A stretch of 64,000 nucleotides of DNA from Ruminococcus sp. (GTDB lineage Bacteria > Bacillota > Clostridia > Oscillospirales > Acutalibacteraceae). The position numbers were made by a program, and so were the translations under genes. Of the stretch, positions 1 to 9,030 are shown piece after piece. The notes under the pieces were generated by a model. It was not told the origin of the DNA and searched no databases. It saw nothing but the letters and a program-made list of their open reading frames with translations. The DNA lies in contig JAMPDR010000004.1 of assembly GCA_023665555.1 (NCBI GenBank), forward strand, positions 1 through 64,000, written 5' to 3'. Within the stretch, counting starts at the first letter, position 1, and every line of letters begins with the position of its first letter.

Positions 1-1858
1 TTGCTTTTATTGTTGTTTGTGCTTTAATCACTGTTCCGCACTCTGAGCAGTGTGAACCTGCTGTTTTGCCTGCTTTGGTGCAGGTGGCGGCTACGGCTTT
101 GTCGGTGACAGGTGTGTGAGCCGTTTTTGCAATTGTTTCTGTGTAGGTGTCACCGCATGAGCAGGTGTAGGTTTTTGTTCCTGTTGAGGTGCAGGTGGCG
201 GTCTTGGTTGTTTTTGGAGTGTAGTTGTGGGTGTGAGGAACATAATTATAATGGATTGTCGCATTTTTTAAGCTATCATTATCAGAACCAATATTGATGC
301 CATTCCACTGCTTTTCTGTTCCGGCATAATATATATCTTTTAAATTTTCACAACCTCTGATTGAATAATCACCAATACTAGCTACACTTGCTGGAATTAT
401 CATATATGTTATATTATAACACCCTTGAAAAGTTCCCATACCAATATCAGTTACACCAAAAGGTATTTCAATATTAGTTAAACTGCCACAATTTTCAAAT
501 GCAAAGTTTCCAATATTTGTTACGCTATTAGGAATCACTACATTTGACAATCTAAAACAATTTAAAAATGCAGATGTATCAATATTTGTTAGTTTATCAG
601 ACATTTTTATATTCGTTAAATTATCACACCAATAAAATGCACAAATTCCAATTCTAGTTACACTATTTGGCAATTCTACACTTGTTAAATTTCCACAGTC
701 AAAAAACGAATAGTTTCCAATATTTATCACACCATCAGGAATTTTATAGGTATTTCTTTTATTTCCTATAGGATACGCAACAAGCATTGAACCTGCTTTA
801 TCAAATAGAACTCCAGAAGAACTATAATATATCTGATTATCTGCATCAACATCTATATTAGCTAAGTTATAACAGCCTTCAAATACACGAGAACCGATAC
901 TTACTACACTATTTGGTATCACTATACTTGTCAAACTACTGCAAGCATGAAATGCAGAATCACCTATGTAAGTTACACTATTTGGAATTTCTATACCATA
1001 TAAATTTCTACACGCGACAAAAGCTTCGCTACCAATACTTGTAACACTATTTGGAATATTTATACATTGCAAATCTGTACATCCATGAAAAACCATGTTT
1101 CCAATACTTGTAATACCACATGGCAAATCTACATTAGTCAAACTACTACATCCACAAAATGCTCCATTTCCTATGCTATTAACGCTGTCAGGAATAGTTA
1201 TTTCAATTAAACTTTGACAATCCCAAAAAGCTTCATCACCTATCCTTGTTATACAACTCGGAATAGCAATGCATTTTAAATTGCTACAATAATAAAACAT
1301 TCTATCAACAATACTTGTTACATTATCAGGAATTTTTACCTCTATTAACGATGTGCAGTTTTTAAATACGCCTTCTCCGAAACTTGTTACACTATTTGGG
1401 ATTTCTATGTTTTTCAAATTAGTACAATCTTTAAACACTTCAGCCCCGATTTTTATTACATCGCTTGACATTTCTATGCTTATAAGATTTTTACAGGTAG
1501 CAAAAGCAGAATCGCCAACGCTAGTTATACCTTTTTCAATAATAACAGATTTAATCATATCATTATATGAATAAATATATGGTGGTCTGCGTTCCCAAAT
1601 AAATGATCCGTCATAATATCCAATATCATAATTCCACATCTCGCCCTCACCACTAATAGTAAGAGTTCCATCATCATCCAGCGTCCAATAAACTTTATCC
1701 CCACACTGACCTTCATCTACAATTTCTTCCGCACTTGCCTCCACAGCAAACAAGTCAACATCAACCGGCAAAACATTCTTTGCCAGCGGTGCAAGGCACA
1801 ACATGACTGCTACCGCTATAAACGTGAATAAGTATTTTTTTAATTTTTTCATTTGCAT
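1..1858 (-). CDS. BspA-type leucine-rich-repeat surface protein, C-terminus cut by window edge
   Basis: This gene is open at the left edge, so its C-terminus is missing. The visible ~619 codons start with a signal peptide (MKKLKKYLFTF, then a hydrophobic run ending near LAPLAK). About 16 LRR_5 (BspA/TpLRR) repeats follow, of the form IPNSVTSIG..AF..C.NL, about 23 residues each. One is interrupted by a longer insert (SSSGVLFDKAGSMLVAYP) typical of this family. After the repeats comes the Cys-containing stalk repeat TCTSTGTKTYTCS...HTP, common in secreted proteins of gut Clostridia. The start at 1858 has an AAAGGAAG ribosome site 8 bases upstream; an in-frame ATG at 1852 is an alternative. The role is probably surface adhesion or binding (family knowledge); no catalytic domain is visible in this part. 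Confidence 0.9.
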   Translation of the reverse strand, partial: MQMKKLKKYLFTFIAVAVMLCLAPLAKNVLPVDVDLFAVEASAEEIVDEGQCGDKVYWTLDDDGTLTISGEGEMWNYDIGYYDGSFIWERRPPYIYSYNDMIKSVIIEKGITSVGDSAFATCKNLISIEMSSDVIKIGAEVFKDCTNLKNIEIPNSVTSFGEGVFKNCTSLIEVKIPDNVTSIVDRMFYYCSNLKCIAIPSCITRIGDEAFWDCQSLIEITIPDSVNSIGNGAFCGCSSLTNVDLPCGITSIGNMVFHGCTDLQCINIPNSVTSIGSEAFVACRNLYGIEIPNSVTYIGDSAFHACSSLTSIVIPNSVVSIGSRVFEGCYNLANIDVDADNQIYYSSSGVLFDKAGSMLVAYPIGNKRNTYKIPDGVINIGNYSFFDCGNLTSVELPNSVTRIGICAFYWCDNLTNIKMSDKLTNIDTSAFLNCFRLSNVVIPNSVTNIGNFAFENCGSLTNIEIPFGVTDIGMGTFQGCYNITYMIIPASVASIGDYSIRGCENLKDIYYAGTEKQWNGINIGSDNDSLKNATIHYNYVPHTHNYTPKTTKTATCTSTGTKTYTCSCGDTYTETIAKTAHTPVTDKAVAATCTKAGKTAGSHCSECGTVIKAQTTIKA

Positions 1859-1908
1859 AAAAACTACTTCCTTTCTGTATTACATTTATATATTTACAAA
1901 GCTATCAT

Positions 1909-1938
1909 ATTGTAGCATATCGAAATTGCAAAAGTCAA
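1909..1938 (-). promoter_or_regulatory. Sigma-A-type promoter of the LRR gene
   Basis: Read on the minus strand, TTGACT and TACAAT are separated by 18 bases, about 50 bases upstream of the start at 1858. It sits in the divergent space shared with the ribbon-helix-helix gene at 1972. Confidence 0.6.
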
Positions 1939-1971
1939 TATATAATTGATGTAGAACGTGAGGTGTAAACA

Positions 1972-2154
1972 ATGAATAATGAACCTTTGAAAATTAAAAA
2001 GCGTGGAGAAGATGGCTCTAAAATTATTTCCGTTCGAATTAAAGAGGAAACTCTTTCCGAACTCGACAGAATAGCATCGGAAAGCAACTATTCACGAAAC
2101 GAGATCATTAACATTATCCTCGCACACGGTGTTAAAAATATAGAAATTGAATAG
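1972..2154 (+). CDS. Small ribbon-helix-helix (CopG/Arc-like) DNA-binding protein
   Basis: A 60-residue protein. The N-terminal 20 residues are basic and flexible. They are followed by the RHH pattern: a beta strand (SKIISVRIKEE), helix 1 (TLSELDRIASES) and helix 2 (SRNEIINIILAHGVKNI). A GAGGTG ribosome site precedes the ATG. Such proteins bind DNA as dimers through the paired strands. No toxin gene lies next to it, so it is more likely a stand-alone regulator than an antitoxin. It is divergent from the LRR surface protein and could regulate it, but that is inferred from position only. Confidence 0.75.
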   Translation: MNNEPLKIKKRGEDGSKIISVRIKEETLSELDRIASESNYSRNEIINIILAHGVKNIEIE

Positions 2155-2221
2155 CGTATTATTTTAAGTTTTACATATATAAATCGATTAAATACACGGT
2201 AAACCTTATCTGCTATTTTCG

Positions 2222-2290
2222 CTATGCGGACTGAATCTTACCGCCGCGCACAATCTTCCCCGCATCATATCCGCAAAAACGGAACATATA
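2222..2290. repeat. Dispersed intergenic repeat, core module only
   Basis: It contains TGCGGACTGAATCTTAC followed by CACAATCTTCCCCGCATC. The same core recurs near 10450, and in diverged form near 44620, 44850, 49180, 61870 and 63925, as well as inside the longer repeats at 19751. Apart from this repeat and the glnN promoter, nothing is seen in 2155-2528. Confidence 0.6.
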
Positions 2291-2411
2291 AATCAGTTCT
2301 TTTCAGAAAGAAAATGAAATGGTTATCAGTATCAAGCACTTTTGCACAAAGAATTCGCCAAATTTTGCAGAAATGTTGTACAAACCGTGACGGCATTTTT
2401 TGTGTAAACTG

Positions 2412-2439
2412 TTGACAAATCAATTTTTATGCGTATAAT
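2412..2439 (+). promoter_or_regulatory. Sigma-A-type promoter of glnN
   Basis: A perfect TTGACA and a perfect TATAAT are separated by 16 bases, about 90 bases upstream of the glnN start. Confidence 0.8.
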
Positions 2440-2452
2440 TATAAGCATAGAT

Positions 2453-2492
2453 GGCAAGGACGTCACCTTTGGGTGTTCCTTGTCGTTTTTTT
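2453..2492 (+). terminator. Attenuator-like terminator hairpin in the glnN leader
   Basis: GGCAAGGA pairs with TCCTTGTC, with an inner CACC/GGTG helix, and is followed by a run of T. It lies between the promoter and the glnN ribosome site (GAGGAG). A terminator here means transcription must read through to reach glnN. Regulated antitermination is therefore likely, for example by an ANTAR-type RNA-binding protein as known for nitrogen genes of some Firmicutes. The trans-acting factor is not in this window. Confidence 0.65.
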
Positions 2493-2528
2493 GTTGTTAA
2501 AAATATTTTTTTGTGAGGAGATAAAGCT

Positions 2529-4625
2529 ATGAGCAGTATTCCTGAACTCTTCGGCAGCATGGTTTTCGATAACGCAACCATGAAAGCAAGATTGCCGAAA
2601 GAAACCTACAAATCACTGATGAAAACTATCGACGGCGGCAAGCATCTCGACCTTGCAGTTGCAAACGTTGTTGCAAACGCAATGAAAAACTGGGCAATTG
2701 AAAAAGGTGCAACCCACTTTACTCACTGGTTCCAGCCGATGACCGGCATCACCGCTGAAAAGCACGACAGCTTCATCTCACCGACTGCTGACGGAACTGT
2801 TATCATGGAATTCTCCGGTAAAGAACTCGTCAGAGGTGAACCCGATGCATCTTCTTTCCCGTCAGGCGGACTTCGTGCAACATTCGAAGCAAGAGGATAT
2901 ACCGCATGGGATCCGACTTCATATGCATTCATTAAAGACGGTACACTTTGCATACCGACAGCTTTCTGCTCTTACGGCGGTGAGGCTCTTGACAAAAAGA
3001 CTCCGCTTCTGCGTTCAATGGAAGCTATCAATAAACAGGCTTTGCGTGTACTTAAACTTTTCGGAAATGAAAATGTTACATCGGTAAAAACCACAGTTGG
3101 TCCGGAACAGGAATATTTCCTTGTTGACGAGGCTCTCTATAATAAGAGAAAAGACCTTTTCTATACAGGCAGAACTCTTTTCGGTACAAAGCCGCCGAAA
3201 GGTCAGGAACTTGACGATCACTATTTCGGCTCAATCAAAACAAGAGTCGTTGCATATATGAAAGAACTTGATGAAGAACTCTGGAAACTCGGAATTCTTG
3301 CAAAAACCAAGCATAATGAGGTTGCTCCCGCTCAGCATGAACTTGCTCCAATCTTCGCAACCACCAATATCGCAACTGACCACAACCAGCTTACAATGGA
3401 AATCATGAAAAAGGTTGCTCAGAAACATGGTCTTGTTTGTCTGCTTCATGAAAAGCCGTTCGCAGGTGTTAACGGCAGCGGCAAGCACAACAACTGGTCA
3501 ATGTCAACTAACACAGGTGTAAACCTGCTTGAGCCGGGTGAAACTCCGTATGAAAACGCTCAGTTCCTGCTCTTCCTTTGCGCAGTTATCAAGGCTGTTA
3601 ACGATTATCAGGATCTTCTGAGAGTCAGCGTTGCAAGTGCTTCAAACGATCATCGTCTTGGCGCAAACGAAGCACCTCCTGCTGTTATCTCAATCTTCCT
3701 CGGAACAGAACTTACTGAGATACTTGAAACAATCGAGAGCGACACTGCATATGACCCGAAAGAAAAAGAACTTCTCAGAGTAGGTGTTCACGTTCTTCCG
3801 AAGTTCCCGAAAGATACAACTGACAGAAACCGTACTTCTCCGTTTGCTTTCACAGGCAATAAGTTTGAGTTCCGTATGCTCGGCTCGCAGTCATCAATCG
3901 CAGGCACAAACATTGTTCTCAACACATCTGTTGCTGAGATACTCAAGCAGTTTGCTGATGAACTGGAAAGCGCTGAAGATTTCAGTTCTGCACTTCATGC
4001 TCTCATCAAGAAAACAATCAAGGAAAACAAAAACATCATCTTCAACGGCAACGGTTATGATGATGCATGGATCGAAGAAGCAACAACTCAGAGAGGTTTG
4101 CTTAACCTCAAATCAACGCCTGATGCTCTTCCGCATTTTGTTGATGAGAAAAACGTTAAGCTTTATACATCTCACAAGGTGTTTACCGAATCTGAACTTT
4201 ATGCAAGGCATGAGATTCACTTTGAAACATACAATAAGCACATTCACATTGAGGCTCTCACAATGATCGACATGGCAAGCAAGGATATTCTTCCTGCTAT
4301 TAGTGCATATGTTAAGCAGTTGAGTGATACTGTAATTTCAAAGAAAGCCGCTTTTGCAGGCGCAGTATGCACATATGAGGAAGCCGCAATTGAAAAACTT
4401 TCGACTCTCAGCGGTGAAATTTACACCAAGCTTATCACGCTTAAGAAAATCACTGCTGAATCAGAAGCAATGGAAGATGCACAGGCACTTTCACGCTTTA
4501 GCCATGATGTTCTCATTCCTGCAATGGATGATCTTCGTACATCAGTCGACGAAGCCGAAGAATGTACATCAGCTGAATATTGGCCATATCCGTCATACGG
4601 TGACCTGTTGTTCAGCGTCAGATAA
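2529..4625 (+). CDS. glnN: Glutamine synthetase type III (GSIII)
   Basis: A 698-residue protein, the usual length of GSIII (about 700-730) rather than the ~450 of GSI. It makes glutamine from glutamate, ammonium and ATP in the cytoplasm. Visible family signatures are the N-terminal block [12 protein letters not shown], the glutamate-binding region [12 protein letters not shown], the [13 protein letters not shown] segment and [16 protein letters not shown]. The start has GAGGAG 10 bases upstream. The gene has its own promoter and leader hairpin and is followed by the T-box-controlled asnB, which uses its product as amide donor. The two genes thus form a nitrogen-assimilation block, though they are separately regulated. 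Confidence 0.97.
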   Translation: MSSIPELFGSMVFDNATMKARLPKETYKSLMKTIDGGKHLDLAVANVVANAMKNWAIEKGATHFTHWFQPMTGITAEKHDSFISPTADGTVIMEFSGKELVRGEPDASSFPSGGLRATFEARGYTAWDPTSYAFIKDGTLCIPTAFCSYGGEALDKKTPLLRSMEAINKQALRVLKLFGNENVTSVKTTVGPEQEYFLVDEALYNKRKDLFYTGRTLFGTKPPKGQELDDHYFGSIKTRVVAYMKELDEELWKLGILAKTKHNEVAPAQHELAPIFATTNIATDHNQLTMEIMKKVAQKHGLVCLLHEKPFAGVNGSGKHNNWSMSTNTGVNLLEPGETPYENAQFLLFLCAVIKAVNDYQDLLRVSVASASNDHRLGANEAPPAVISIFLGTELTEILETIESDTAYDPKEKELLRVGVHVLPKFPKDTTDRNRTSPFAFTGNKFEFRMLGSQSSIAGTNIVLNTSVAEILKQFADELESAEDFSSALHALIKKTIKENKNIIFNGNGYDDAWIEEATTQRGLLNLKSTPDALPHFVDEKNVKLYTSHKVFTESELYARHEIHFETYNKHIHIEALTMIDMASKDILPAISAYVKQLSDTVISKKAAFAGAVCTYEEAAIEKLSTLSGEIYTKLITLKKITAESEAMEDAQALSRFSHDVLIPAMDDLRTSVDEAEECTSAEYWPYPSYGDLLFSVR

Positions 4626-4737
4626 GATATCTTCTTATATTCGCTTTTCATATATTTATCTCTTCAAGGCTGTCTGTGCAACCATAACATGGGCAGCCGC
4701 CTAAATCAACGGGATTTTGTACCCGACAGAATAAAAT

Positions 4738-5160
4738 CACAGGCTATGACAAAGAGAAGTAGCATCGGCAAGTTTTCCCAGTGAGTGAGGGACAGTGGAA
4801 ACCTCATGAAAAATCCGATGTGAATAACACTTTCGAGCCGCAAGCCGAAACTTCACAATGTGAAGCAGTAGGTGCGCCGTATTTTCTGCGTTAAAGAAAT
4901 AACTTTAATATAGGAAGTTCATTAACTTATGAACGGGGCAATGCGCGCCCTACAGAATAATTTTTTCCTTAAGTTAATGATATTGATTCCTGTGGGAATT
5001 TCGATTGATTGCGTATAAAATAAAAATTAATCAAACTCCCTGTTGAAGTGAAAGTGATTCAGATTTATCTTTCAAAGATATTCTGAATAATTCAGGTGGC
5101 ACCACGGGAAGCAGCTACTCGTCCTGAAAAAATACAGGACAAGTGGCTGCTATTATTTTG
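4738..5160 (+). promoter_or_regulatory. T-box riboswitch (tRNA-Asn responsive) controlling asnB
   Basis: The T-box core CAGGTGGCACCACGGG lies at 5095-5110. Right after it is a strong terminator stem, GCAGCTACT.. paired with ..GTGGCTGC (5111-5126 with 5135-5150), and a T-rich tract. The bulge TGGC (5097-5100) would pair with a tRNA ending GCCA. In Stem I an AGTA / GAA loop-E pair (near 4753 and 4822) frames the sequence GAA-T-AAC-A, so the specifier is read as AAC (4826-4828), an asparagine codon. That fits the downstream asparagine synthetase. The leader is long (about 400 nt) because of an extra hairpin, CATTAACTT...AAGTTAATG, at 4919-4980. Uncharged tRNA-Asn is expected to switch asnB on. 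Confidence 0.88.
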
Positions 5161-5172
5161 GAGGTATTCATT

Positions 5173-6753
5173 ATGTGTTCAATTATGACTTGCGAGGGCA
5201 AAGAAATTGCTCTCCCCGAATTCAAAGAAGGATTTGATAAAACTATCAGCCGCGGACCTGATATGTCAAAAATAATCGAAACCGAGAACGGTATACTCGG
5301 TTTTCACCGTCTTGCCATCATGGGTTTGAGTGATGATGGCATGCAGCCGTTTTCACTTCACGGAAGCTATCTTGTATGCAACGGTGAGATATACTGTTTC
5401 AGACCGATTAAAAAGGAACTTGAAAAGGAATACACTTTCAAAAGCGATTCCGACTGTGAAATTCTGTTGCCGATGTATGAGAAATACGGTCTTGACATGT
5501 TCAAGATGCTTGACGCTGAATTTGCACTCGTTATCTATGACGGCAAAAAGAAAGCATACATTGCCGCACGTGACCCGATTGGAATCAGACCGCTGTTTTA
5601 CGGTCAGACAAAAAGCGGCGCAATGATGTTTGCAAGCGAGGCAAAAAACCTTGTCGGACTCACCGATAAAGTTATGCCGTTCCCGCCGGGACACTACTAT
5701 GCTGACGGAAAGTTCACATGCTATTGCGATATTGCCAAGGTTGAAAGTTTCAGAAAAAGTGAAAGCATTGATGAAATTTGCAAAAATATTCATGATAAGC
5801 TTGTTGCCGGAATTGAAAAGCGTCTTGACTCCGATGCCCCGATAGGCTTCTTGCTCAGCGGCGGACTTGATTCATCTCTCGTTTGCTCTGTTGCAGCTAA
5901 GTTGCTTAAAAAGCCGATCAAGACTTTTGCAATCGGCATGAGCGAGGACGCAATCGACCTTAAATATGCAAAAGAAGTTGCTGATTACATCGGCAGCGAC
6001 CATCAGGAAATCATCATCAACAAGGACATCGTCATTTCTTCGCTTGAAGAAGTTGTTAGCATTCTCGGTACATATGATATCACAACGATTCGTGCAAGTA
6101 TGGGCATGTATCTCATCTGTAAGGCAATTCACGAGCAAACAGATTTGCGTGTTTTGCTCACGGGCGAAATTTCCGATGAACTTTTCGGCTACAAATACAC
6201 TGACTTCGCTCCCTCGGCTGATGAATTCCAGAAAGAGGCAGAGAAGCGTATCCGTGAAATATACATGTATGACGTGCTTCGTGCTGACAGATGCATCAGT
6301 GTAAACTCACTTGAAGCGCGTGTTCCGTTCGGAGACCTCGACTTTGTTAAGTATGTTATGTCAATCGACCCCGAAAAGAAGATGAACACTTATGGCAAGG
6401 GCAAGTATTTGCTCAGACGTGCATTTGAAGGCGACTATCTGCCGCACTCAATTCTCTATCGCGAAAAGGCAGCTTTCAGCGATGCGGTCGGCCACTCAAT
6501 GGTTGACTATCTGAAAGAATATGCTGAAACTGTTTACACCGATGAACAATTTGAAACAGCAAAAGCAAAATACACCTTTGCAACACCGTTCACCAAGGAA
6601 TCGTTGTTATACCGTGAATTGTTCGAGAAATACTATCCGGGTCAGGCTGAAATGGTTGCTGACTTCTGGATGCCGAACAAGACATGGGAAGGCTGTGACG
6701 TTGACGACCCGTCGGCTCGCGTACTGAAAAACTACGGTGAAAGCGGAAAATAA
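5173..6753 (+). CDS. asnB: Asparagine synthase (glutamine-hydrolysing), AsnB
   Basis: A 526-residue protein that makes asparagine from aspartate using glutamine and ATP. The start is set at 5173 (GGAGG 8 bases upstream), because class-II amidotransferases need Cys at position 2 as the N-terminal nucleophile: the protein begins MCSIMTCEG. Starting at an upstream ATG (5143) would bury that Cys and overlap the T-box terminator. The glutaminase domain (residues 2-~185) shows RLAIMG, CNGEIY and SDCEIL. The synthetase domain carries the PP-loop SGGLDSS at 229-235. The gene is controlled by the Asn T-box directly upstream and ends with a strong terminator. Confidence 0.96.
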   Translation: MCSIMTCEGKEIALPEFKEGFDKTISRGPDMSKIIETENGILGFHRLAIMGLSDDGMQPFSLHGSYLVCNGEIYCFRPIKKELEKEYTFKSDSDCEILLPMYEKYGLDMFKMLDAEFALVIYDGKKKAYIAARDPIGIRPLFYGQTKSGAMMFASEAKNLVGLTDKVMPFPPGHYYADGKFTCYCDIAKVESFRKSESIDEICKNIHDKLVAGIEKRLDSDAPIGFLLSGGLDSSLVCSVAAKLLKKPIKTFAIGMSEDAIDLKYAKEVADYIGSDHQEIIINKDIVISSLEEVVSILGTYDITTIRASMGMYLICKAIHEQTDLRVLLTGEISDELFGYKYTDFAPSADEFQKEAEKRIREIYMYDVLRADRCISVNSLEARVPFGDLDFVKYVMSIDPEKKMNTYGKGKYLLRRAFEGDYLPHSILYREKAAFSDAVGHSMVDYLKEYAETVYTDEQFETAKAKYTFATPFTKESLLYRELFEKYYPGQAEMVADFWMPNKTWEGCDVDDPSARVLKNYGESGK

Positions 6754-6789
6754 TTTGAAGTAATAAGAAAAAGGAATAGTAAATAGGTT

Positions 6790-6820
6790 GCACCTCGCCG
6801 ATTCGGCGGGGTGCTTTGGT
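6790..6820 (+). terminator. Rho-independent terminator after asnB
   Basis: GCACCTCGCCG pairs with CGGCGGGGTGC around a three-base loop, followed by a short T run. It closes the asnB transcript. Confidence 0.75.
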
Positions 6821-6904
6821 GTGTATGAGTGTGATTCAGTTTTACGATTTTATAAATTTTCTGACAATAGCCAGTAAAAAGTTCAATAACACTAAAATGT
6901 TTAA

Positions 6905-7135
6905 TTACTGTTTTGTTTTTTCATCTCTCTCATCTTTTTTAGCTTCGTCAAATTCATCAAGTCGTTTTATAACATAACCGAGCCTGCTATAAATTCCAAC
7001 CGCAAGAACAATAATTACACCAATTAAACCACCGATTACTGTGATTGCCCAATCTGCTGAATCAGGGGATAGCAGATTCAAAACGATCCATCCCATAATA
7101 AAAAATGCAATAATACATATCGGTGCAATAATCAT
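6905..7135 (-). CDS. Small two-helix membrane protein of unknown function
   Basis: A 76-residue protein with two predicted transmembrane helices (about residues 2-22, and 30-50 with GGLIGVIIVLAVGI) and a charged cytoplasmic tail rich in Asp, Glu and Lys. A GGAGA ribosome site precedes the ATG. It lies 25 bases after the broken secreted-protein gene on the same strand and is probably cotranscribed with it. No family was recognised. A partner or immunity role for the secreted product is a guess from position only. Confidence 0.6.
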   Translation of the reverse strand: MIIAPICIIAFFIMGWIVLNLLSPDSADWAITVIGGLIGVIIVLAVGIYSRLGYVIKRLDEFDEAKKDERDEKTKQ

Positions 7136-7160
7136 AAATATATCTCCTTAACAGTAATAA

Positions 7161-8127
7161 TCACGGTGCGTTGCCTCCTGTGTTTTTCTTACCATACACA
7201 GTTCCATGATATATATAATTAGTAGCTATCGTAAAATCCTCATAAAAATATCCTGTACAATGTTGCTCATCCATGCCAACTTTGAATTTCACACCAACTG
7301 ATACTCCGGATGTATTAATTGTATATGTCGGTGTTAAGCGGATTGTTGTATGTCCATAGCATGCATCTACATACAATCTCGCTTTATTGGAACGATTGGT
7401 CAATTGAAAGGTTCCTTCTCCGTTAAAAAACAAAGTGTGTTATGTTGCTGTTAGCATCAACCTTAGCTGTGTCAATTTTTGCATTAATGCTGTTAGGTTG
7501 GGAAGTCGACTGTGTCCACGCTATAGTTTTTTTAATCGGAGCGTCGTTGGTCAAAAGTGATTCCTGATATATAGTAACCTTATTTGCAGAACTGATATAA
7601 TATGTAAAGGCATTAGCTGTTGACGAAGAAAAGGCAACTACAATCATATCCGTCCCTTTAAAATATGGAATTTTATTCCACTTCCATGAAAATTTCATAT
7701 TTACATAATACATTGTTTTGCCGGCTTCAGTGCGAGAACCATTAGAAATATAATTTAATTTAGTAGTCAGAGTCGAATTTGAAATTGTTTTCATAATATC
7801 AATTGGTATGTCATTCATCTTGGCAACCTTACGTAATTCATCTATTTCAGTTTTTGTATAGCCATAAGCTTTTAACGTTTCATCATCTAATTTCGCTCTT
7901 GCTTTAATCTCTTTTTCATAGTCAAAATTACGTATTTGATCAATTTGCTGTTCTGAATATCCAACATCTTTTAATTCTTGATCGGTCATAGATACTATTT
8001 TCTGATATTCATCCCATTCGCTGATTACTGTGGTTTTTTCATTCTCCTTGTCAATAGCAGCTACATTGACTGTTGCTGCTGATAACAGTACAAATATTGC
8101 TAATACAATCGATATAAATTTTTTCAT
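7161..8127 (-). pseudogene. Secreted protein of unknown function, frameshifted into two parts
   Basis: The first frame (7423-8127) encodes 234 residues: a signal peptide (MKKFISIVLAIFVLLSAATV..AA), then two similar alpha-helical segments (MTDQELKDVGYSEQQIDQIR and DDETLKAYGYTKTEIDELR), then a beta-rich domain. It stops at TAA directly after a run of six T. The second frame (7161-7433) continues the same kind of beta-rich sequence (NGEGTFQLTNRSNKARLYVD...). Removing one T from the run joins them into one protein of about 320 residues. It is therefore a single-base insertion, a sequencing error, or a +1 slippage at a stop codon. A 42-bp promoter-like element, shared with the anti-sigma operon, lies about 160 bases upstream. 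Confidence 0.7.
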
Positions 8128-8287
8128 AAGTTACCTCCAAAATATTATTCCTTAAATTACACAATTTTCACTTTGATCTATTGGTATTAAATATTTAATT
8201 TTTATCTCTCCTCCTTTATCAAAACCATAATCAAATTAATACGCTGCTTATCACCTCCGTAAATTTATAGTTTGGTACTAACTTCAC

Positions 8288-8329
8288 TTATATAGTTGCT
8301 TTTGAGAGCAAAAAAGTAACGCTTTTTTT
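8288..8329 (-). promoter_or_regulatory. 42-bp element, minus copy: candidate promoter for the sigma factor encoded at 8444
   Basis: Reading on the minus strand it carries AAAAAAAGCGTTAC, then TTTTTTGCT, then AAAAGCAACTATATAA. It matches the copy at 8973-9014 at 40 of 42 positions, in inverted orientation. Both copies point away from the sigma gene and toward genes for secreted or membrane proteins. A plausible reading is a -35 at GCGTTAC and a -10 at CAACTA, 17 bases apart. The rest of the 316-base gap 8128-8443 is AT-rich and holds the likely sigma-gene promoter near 8350-8380. Confidence 0.55.
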
Positions 8330-8443
8330 CAAATTTTTTCTAAAATTATTTTTTTGTTGTCAAAATTATGCTATTATATTTTTATCAATTTCAGAAATTT
8401 TAAAATCTCTTGAATTTTAACTGCATGAAAGGAGGCTTGCAAA

Positions 8444-8974
8444 GTGGAGAAATTGAAAAATGATATATGTGAGAAACTATGGTTGGAAAATGAAGCGTCG
8501 CTTCGCAAAATATGCAGGGTAAAAATGCAAAGTCATCCTGATATTATTGATGATATAATCTCAGACACCTTTTTAGCTTTATGTCAATATGTATCTGAAA
8601 ACAATAATGTACCGAATATCCCGAAAGCATGGCTTTATGGTACTCTAAACAATATAATCAATCAAAAATACAGAAAGATATATAAAACTGAAAAAAGTAA
8701 AACTTCTCTATCGGAGAAAGAATACAATCTTCATTTTACATCCGGTGGTATTGAAGACAAGATTGATGAAATATATTCATATCAAATAAAAGATAAACTT
8801 AAATATTTACTCAATGATGATGAATACCAGATAATCAAATATATACATTACGATGAATTAAAGGTAAAAGATGTGGCTAAGATATTAAACTCAACTGAAT
8901 CTGCAATTAAACAAAAACATTACAGGATTTGCAACAAACTCAGAAAGATTATAAAAAACTCAAAAAATTTTTAA
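8444..8974 (+). CDS. ECF-like sigma-70 family RNA polymerase sigma factor
   Basis: A 176-residue protein starting at GTG, with GGAGG 8 bases upstream. Region 2 lies at about residues 14-75 (IIDDIISDTFLALCQYV...KAWLYGTLNNIINQKYR). Region 4 lies at about 118-170 (YQIIKYIHYDELKVKDVAKI...SAIKQKHYRICNKLRKI), with the helix-turn-helix that reads the -35. Region 3 is absent, as in ECF sigma factors. It is followed by a membrane protein likely to be its anti-sigma factor. The 42-bp element downstream overlaps the last codon. The likely regulon is the two flanking secreted-protein operons; its inducing signal is unknown. Confidence 0.85.
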   Translation: MEKLKNDICEKLWLENEASLRKICRVKMQSHPDIIDDIISDTFLALCQYVSENNNVPNIPKAWLYGTLNNIINQKYRKIYKTEKSKTSLSEKEYNLHFTSGGIEDKIDEIYSYQIKDKLKYLLNDDEYQIIKYIHYDELKVKDVAKILNSTESAIKQKHYRICNKLRKIIKNSKNF

Positions 8975-9014
8975 AAAAAGCGTTACTTTTTTGCTTCCAA
9001 AAGCAACTATATAA
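8973..9014 (+). promoter_or_regulatory. 42-bp element, plus copy, upstream of the anti-sigma operon
   Basis: This is the inverted partner of 8288-8329. It overlaps the stop codon of the sigma gene and ends 16 bases before the start of the next gene at 9031. An internal dyad, TTGCTT-CCAA-AAGCAA, sits in the spacer. If it is a promoter, the message would have a very short 5' leader that still holds the GAGAGGTGA ribosome site. Confidence 0.55.
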
Positions 9015-9030
9015 ACAGAGAGGTGACAAT

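Noticed and set aside
2224..2415. 63-codon open frame upstream of glnN
   Set aside because: It is made of the repeat core and runs into the glnN promoter, with no ribosome site.
5143..5172. Upstream start for asnB
   Set aside because: It would bury the N-terminal nucleophile Cys and begin inside the T-box terminator stem.
7420..7440. Programmed +1 frameshift as the default explanation
   Set aside because: The TTT-TAA-C context is suggestive, but a T-run indel is simpler and no stimulatory signal is visible.
8288..9014. 42-bp inverted pair as transposon ends
   Set aside because: There is no transposase or target duplication, and the enclosed gene is a sigma factor; outward promoters fit better. 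The idea is kept as the main alternative.
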